Shown here: piece after piece, positions 59,365 through 64,000 of the stretch | Position numbering within the stretch: position 1 is the first letter of the stretch | Layout of the letters: the number at the start of each line of letters is the position of its first letter | NCBI GenBank assembly: GCA_025738555.1 | Contig: JAOVFP010000005.1 | Coordinates: 310,001 to 374,000, forward strand | From: Cyathus striatus | Taxonomy: Eukaryota; Basidiomycota; Agaricomycetes; Agaricales; Nidulariaceae | Direction of reading: 5' to 3' | Length of the DNA stretch: 64,000 nt | The notes under the pieces: model-generated | The model's input: the letters and a program-made list of their open reading frames with translations, nothing else | The model's database searches: none | Told to the model about the DNA's origin: nothing | Position numbers and translations under genes: made by a program

Positions 59365-60172
59365 TAGTGTTGCCGCCGCTCAGCTCAGCTCAGCTCAGCA
59401 CCGCTTACTGTCCCTGTAGGATAAAGAGCTGAGCTGAGCGAAAACGGAATAGCTTAGCTCTCCTCGGCTCAGTGAGCTGAGCTACTCGAGCGGCCGCTCA
59501 GGCACCTATATTACAAATAGTTACATAAGTAGGCACACTATCATGTAACAAGAGTTTGATAACGTATCGAGAGTTTGAAAACGTAATAAGTCTACAATAT
59601 CACTTTGTCTGGTTATGCTATCACCATGAAACTTTGCACAATGCTGTAATATGCCTCTGCGCATGTACATCCCAATTTATATGTCCAATGGATGGATACA
59701 GATTCAGCAACGAGAGCGCATGAATATGAAGTTTTCATGCATTCTGAGTGTGACAGGGAAGCACGAATCTGGCGGTGTTCGGAGCCTCAGATCTCACTGT
59801 GACAATGCGTGACAAAGCTATTAAACTGCGCTCCGCTATGACACTGAAAATGAACTTTAACAATATAAATACATATTGATATAGCAAAGAAGCGTCAGTA
59901 TATAATGGCCAAGTTTATAGTTCCAAAACCATGTAGTTGAGGAAGAAATAGCAAAATACCGAAAAGTTGTCAAACTTTTGTTACATGATAGTAACTATGT
60001 TCCCACAAATGCCCAGGAGCGGTTAGCTCAAGCTCGCTCGGAGCTACCAGCTCAGCTCAGGATTCAGAGCTAGTCAGCAGGAGCCATGAGCGAATAACGA
60101 CCGCTCAGCTCAGTGAGCTGACAGCTCCGCTTAGCGGCTCAGCGGCTCCGAGCTGAGCCAGCGGCAACACTA
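59365..60172. mobile_element. 808-bp hAT non-autonomous element
   Basis: TAGTGTTGCCGCCGCTCAGC at the left, ..CAGCGGCAACACTA at the right, with perfect 8-bp duplications CACCGCAC at 59357-59364 and 60173-60180. The first and last 150 bp are packed with AGCTGAGC/GCTCAGCT words. Same family as 11181-16651. Confidence 0.93.
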
Positions 60173-60180
60173 CACCGCAC

Positions 60181-60439
60181 CTAACCCAATGGACAATCCC
60201 CAGGAACCGTGCGTCCAATTTTACTCAAGCCATTCGAAATCACGACCTATGAACTCACCCCTCCACAACCACTACGCAACACCTACCCCATTCCAAACAG
60301 TCCCTACATACCACTTCGTGTGTTTGGCTTTCCAATTACACCCAGCGACATCAAAGAGTTAGGAAAAAGACTCAACATCCCGACCAACATCCGATATCGG
60401 TTCGACGTCATTCTAGATACACATAGAAGAGAGGTCTAG
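60181..60439 (+). pseudogene. Relic homologous to 5263-5400
   Basis: Open from about 60209 to a stop at 60437-60439 (FEITTYELTPPQPLRNTYPI, then SDIKELGKRLNIP). Sequence similarity to 5263-5400 is clear at the DNA level but the reading is interrupted there. No family recognised. It begins right after the hAT element, so its 5' part may be on the other side of the insertion. Confidence 0.4.
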
Positions 60440-61000
60440 ATATATGGTATGCATGACCGCGTCAAAATGTACACTTGGTTCGTGAGGGCATCGGGGAATC
60501 GTGGAGTCTTGAGAGAACCCGAGGCGACATACACCGCTACAAGACCACATAGCAAAGTTGTTGATTCCCTGGTCACTGGTGGATAAATCATAAAACAGCT
60601 TCGCATGCATAAGTAAATGGTGTCGAAGAAACGAAACCTTCGCACATACATGCAAGTTTTAACCAGAAACCCTACAATCCTACTAGGCATGTACCACACA
60701 TTATGTCGAAACAATTTGAAATAAAAAGTCGAGAGTTTGCCTATATGATGGTAGCAAACGAAGTGCGCTGGGCGGATTCAAGTCTTAGAAAGTGGTGCAG
60801 GCTAAAAATAAAACACCAAAATAGCGCTTGGATGGACTGAGAAAGTGGCGGAAAGTTGAGAAAAGTCAAGAGAAAGTGGTGCGGTGACAATGAAAGGTAA
60901 CTCTAAGTAAGGTCCCCCAAAGTGGCGCTAACCAGCGCTCACATCAAGAAGTAGCGCGGCATCCGAATAATGTGTAGTTTGAATGCCATTAAAACAAGTT
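60440..61000. other. Unassigned, within the duplicated segment
   Basis: Contains GTGGCG-type words at 60845-60930. No gene recognised. Confidence 0.3.
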
Positions 61001-61606
61001 GACAAGGGGCCGCCAATATTGCCATCAAATATCGGAGGGAGGTGTAAAATTAGACAGGATTTCCATAACAACGTATATACTTACTCTTTCCCGGAGTTTC
61101 TAATTCTGCCTATCTTAAACTTGTATTTGATATTGTCAATAGCAAAATAGCACCGTATCTGATGATATCCCTGATACTTTCCGAATGAGAAACTAATTCA
61201 ATTTTGAATACTTAAACACCTTCCAGCACCAAGAAATTTGTATTGTCAATCTGCGCCCACATTTACTAACATGGGCACACTAAACGAACAACATAGTGTT
61301 TTTACTCGTAATTGTTCTTGCTGTAAGTGAACTTCGGCTTCTGCAATTCACACAAGGTAATAATATATGTTCATTTCCAGTGATTTCCTTCGTGATTCTC
61401 CTTTATGATCACTTTAGTACTTATCCATTCGAACTTAAATACATCTGGAAGTGAGCTCAAGGCTCCATCGCTTCCTACGTGTTAATTTGTTGTTGATCGA
61501 GTTAGACATTCGCTAACGCCTGTCAAGTTCGCGTATATTTTCAGCCGGTACTTTGCTCTCGTGTGTCAAATGTATGTCATTGGACGCATCATGTTTCTGG
61601 TGGGCT
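61001..61606 (+). pseudogene. Truncated duplicate of the 6324-7622 membrane-protein gene
   Basis: Aligns from AACAAGTTG at about 61001 with about 6037, at roughly 90 percent identity by eye, through the ATG (61271-61273), the first two exons (..LLYDHFSTYPFELKYIW) and part of exon 3. At about 61605 the match stops and a TCGAG-rich array begins. The remaining five exons are missing. Confidence 0.8.
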
Positions 61607-62050
61607 GCATACTTTTCGAGTTTTTGTCGAGTTTTTCGAGTTTTTGTCGAGTCTCACTTAAGTTATAGTCGAGTTCCACTATTGAGCTCGCTTAAATTTT
61701 TCGAGTCAAAGTTAAGTTACCTCAAGTGGCCATTTTCTTATTTCGAGTGGACTCGAGTTCCCCGATTTTTTTTTTTGGTGAAAGTCGAGTTCCCTCGAGT
61801 GGACTTAAGTTCCTTTATTTTGAGTGGACTCGAGTTCCCTATTTATTTATTTTGGTGAAAGTCGAGTTCCCTCGAGTGGACTTAAGTTCCTTCTTTTTTT
61901 TTTTTTGGTGAAAGTCGAGTTCCCTCGAGTAAACTTAAGTTCCTCGCTTATTTTTTTTTGACTGAAAGTTGAGTTCCCTCAGATCAAGTTAAGTTAGTAC
62001 CTTATGTTTTTCCAGTGAAAGTTGAGTTCTTAAGTTCCATTTGAGTTATC
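61607..62050. repeat. TCGAGT / CTTAAGTTCC tandem array
   Basis: Units of 50-75 bp with GGTGAAAGTCGAGTTCCCTC, GAGTGGACTTAAGTTCC and a T-tract (about 61779, 61855, 61908), with more degenerate units on both sides. Frames across it are repeat translations. Confidence 0.8.
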
Positions 62051-62456
62051 AGTAACTAGAAAAGTTGATGGCCCCTTTAGCTGCTGTGATACGCCGGTTA
62101 ACGACTATCAGAAGATCCGAGTAGTCCCAACATGAAGGCATTGGGTTGGCATACAGATTGTATCTAAGAGGCTATATATACTTTCCATAGGCTTATGAGC
62201 ACTATGGTGAACGCCTTTTCTCACTTAGCTCAACACTCCTACTCACCGTAGTACGCGCCTCCTCGCATGGAGTCGTGTAGCTGGACTAACTTGAAGGATG
62301 ACTGAGGCCAAGGAAACTGCGAAGCCGGCGGGTGTCGAGGCAGTTTGCCCAATCTGAGTCCGTGAATCCGATAGGAGTAATAGTGTTGTCGCCGTCTAGC
62401 GTAAGTTGTATATTTTGCGTTCCCTTGAAGTATTGAATGACGCGTATAGCTGCCCC
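62045..62456 (-). mobile_element. Ty1/copia remnant: RNase H fragment and LTR piece
   Basis: On the minus strand 62456-62325 reads AAIRVIQYFKGTQNIQLTL and then GFTDSDWANCLDTRR, the conserved copia RNase H start (IRVLxYLKGT..GxxDSDWA). The rest of RNase H is gone. About 90 bp downstream, after a GGCGCGTAC.. purine-containing segment, TGTTGAGCTAAG (from 62235) looks like an LTR start with a TATATATAG box at about 62170. Confidence 0.7.
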
Positions 62457-62831
62457 TATACCGACGATGTGCTTAACGCCGCCAAGATCAGAGATAACCC
62501 ACTGCGTATCATTCCCACACACCCGCTCCGCTGATCGTGGTATCCCGCCCCCGCGCCCATTTTTTCTTACACACATCCTACCGTGGCGTTTAATGCCCTA
62601 CTATCCATCCCGTAGAGTAGTCAATCTGCTCTATCCAATTATTATCGTTATTCATTTGTTTGGAATAAAATACGTTGGTAAACAACTTCGTCGGTGCCAA
62701 AATCACGTCGGTGCACGAAGTATGCTCCAGTTCTTAACATTTATTTCCCTGCCACCATTTCTACCATTGGCGCGGTATTTTTTATTTGACCATCTTCGTT
62801 ATATGCTAACTAATATCATCTATTCTTGTAG
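62457..62831. other. Flank of the small four-exon gene
   Basis: No gene recognised; the last bases (TATTCTTGTAG) look like a splice acceptor just before the ATG at 62832, so a 5' untranslated exon may lie here. Confidence 0.35.
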
Positions 62832-63240
62832 ATGCCCAAGAGGATCCCACCTATTCAACATCCCAAGTATGAAGAAAAGTTAGCAACCTACCAAGTAGGT
62901 ATTTAATTTTGCTCCCTTTTTTAAGCTAACGTGTACATAGTGTGGAAACCATGTCATGATACTAATTGATCAAAGATACCACAGAGGTCGTAGACTTGGA
63001 CCAATATGGAGGTCAGGAACGGTGGACCAAATTATCGAACATAAAAAGAAAAAATGTAAAGTAAGTGATTCATTTCTATTACTAGTACTCGATACTTACA
63101 CATCAAATCCTATTAGTACCTTGAGTTTGTCGTCCAGACTGGAAAGCATACATATTGCTCAGTTGGCTGGGATCATATTTGTTACCCTGTGTAGTAAGTA
63201 TTTTTGTTTTATATTCTTCAAGTCCTCAACTTCCTATAGG
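62832..63240 (+). CDS. Small four-exon protein, about 86 aa, relative of 23876-24309
   Basis: Exons 62832-62894, 62941-63060 and 63117-63193 (63, 120 and 77 nt) with GT-AG introns; the stop TAG is completed by the first base after the third intron (63240), and is also met if that intron is retained. Peptide: MPKRIPPIQHPKYEEKLATY, CGNHVMILIDQRYHRGRR, PIWRSGTVDQIIEHKKKK, YLEFVVQTGKHTYCSVGW and DHICYPV. Shares G-[DN]-x-V-M, W-R-[AS]-[GA], a beta strand and GW with the gene in the 17 kb element, plus identical phases and third-exon length. Function unknown. Confidence 0.55.
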
Positions 63241-64000
63241 ACATGAAATCATTTTCTTTTGACTTTATACGTATTTTTGTTGCATGTACTATTATTGTAT
63301 TATACATTTTCGGCACTTCTTGACTGTATCATTAGTACTGTATTTAGTTCTTGTATGCATTGGAAAGATTCCTTATCATACCCTCGCCTTTCATTGCCTG
63401 TAGGTAGCTATCAAATGTCTCAGATTATCTTATGTAGTTCATGACTTGCCAAGTTAAACATGCAGGTGTACATGGCCTTACTTTGATGAGCAGTGTACAG
63501 GTAATTTTATGTAGGAGATAACATCGAAATCTACCATATAATAAACATATGGTGTCAGTTATATATTAATAAAATGTACAACAATGATAGAAGAGCTTAA
63601 ACAAAGTTCTGTAATGCCTAACGGTACAGTTGGAAATATGGCACAATGCTCAGAAGTGCGTGGGAATTATTTTCATCATAAATGCATTCTGCTATATTAT
63701 AATATATGTTGCTATGTAAATCTACTGTCAATATGTCTGTAAAATTGACCATTTCGACGACTTTCTAAGGCTTCGGAAATTACCGTTTAAATTCACACGC
63801 TCTTCCGAGTGTCGCGCCATACATCTAACTTCATTCAACTTCACCATTAGGCATTACAGAACATCACTTAAGCTCTTCTTTCATGTTTAACATTGTATAT
63901 TACATGTTAAGATATCCAATACACTGCTTTATTGCTATCAATACATTAAGCAAGATGTATAATAAACATTTTTAGGGTCAATTATCTATTAATAAAATGT
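63241..64000. other. AT-rich end of window
   Basis: Contains a direct repeat: ATAATAAACAT..GTCA(G/A)TTAT.TATTAATAAAATGT at about 63540-63575 and 63958-64000. No coding region recognised. Confidence 0.4.

Noticed and set aside
61553..61911. Frames rich in Phe, Ser and Glu
   Set aside because: They cross from the truncated gene into the TCGAG tandem array and are repeat translations.
1..64000. CRISPR arrays, ribosome-binding sites or operons
   Set aside because: Spliced genes and eukaryotic retroelements show this is nuclear fungal DNA; the tandem repeats seen lack spacer structure.

Overview
This window looks like an accessory, transposon-rich stretch of a mushroom-forming basidiomycete (Agaricomycetes) genome. 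The evidence is short GT-AG introns of about 45-70 nt in every real gene, a CYP63-type cytochrome P450, several basidiomycete-type multi-span membrane proteins (DUF6533-like), a GCM-domain Mutator-like transposase, and a chromodomain Ty3/gypsy element. No rRNA, confident tRNA or CRISPR array was seen.

Layout. 1-10.1 kb: the end of a DUF6533-type membrane protein gene (144-1335), a CYP63-like P450 with one frameshift (2057-4419), an intact eight-exon DUF6533-like gene (6324-7622) and degenerate relics. 10.8-17.1 kb: a secreted or membrane protein pseudogene split by a 5.47 kb hAT element. That element was itself hit by two further DNA transposons (11518-14945 and 15187-16317), and each layer has recognisable target-site duplications. 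17.1-21.5 kb: weakly coding sequence with one broken gene. 21.56-38.79 kb: a single 17.2 kb Mutator-like element with matched terminal repeats and an 8-9 bp duplication. It carries a minus-strand multidomain transposase gene (WRKY/GCM-type zinc finger, DDE core, USP-like cysteine peptidase, PHD finger), a divergent plus-strand accessory gene split by a solo LTR, and a tiny four-exon gene near its left end. 38.8-49 kb: an unrecognised gene with an in-frame TGA, a 2.46 kb long-TIR element, a fragment of a basidiomycete-specific family and an intact 311-residue multi-span membrane protein gene. 49.0-55.8 kb: a small TA-flanked MITE holding a full-length gypsy element, which in turn holds a solo LTR. 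56.1-64 kb: another 8-bp-TSD element (ACGGTAC-rich), an 808 bp hAT element, a truncated duplicate of the 6.3 kb membrane gene, a TCGAG-rich tandem array, a copia fragment and a second copy-type of the tiny four-exon gene.

The most interesting points are: (1) two divergent small genes (23876-24309 and 62832-63240) with the same exon phases and an identical 77-nt third exon, encoding about 90-residue, possibly Tudor-like proteins, one of them cargo of the 17 kb element; (2) the 17 kb element itself, with deubiquitinase-like and PHD modules fused to a transposase and a set of covarying hairpin repeats around its divergent promoters; (3) two three-layer transposon nests that can be peeled back to clean empty sites; (4) a recurring pattern of in-frame TGA (apparently from CGA) in otherwise open frames across several unrelated elements. 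Gene models were spliced by eye; exon edges with consistent phase throughout (6324-7622, 47047-48158, 23876-24309, 62832-63240) are the most reliable.
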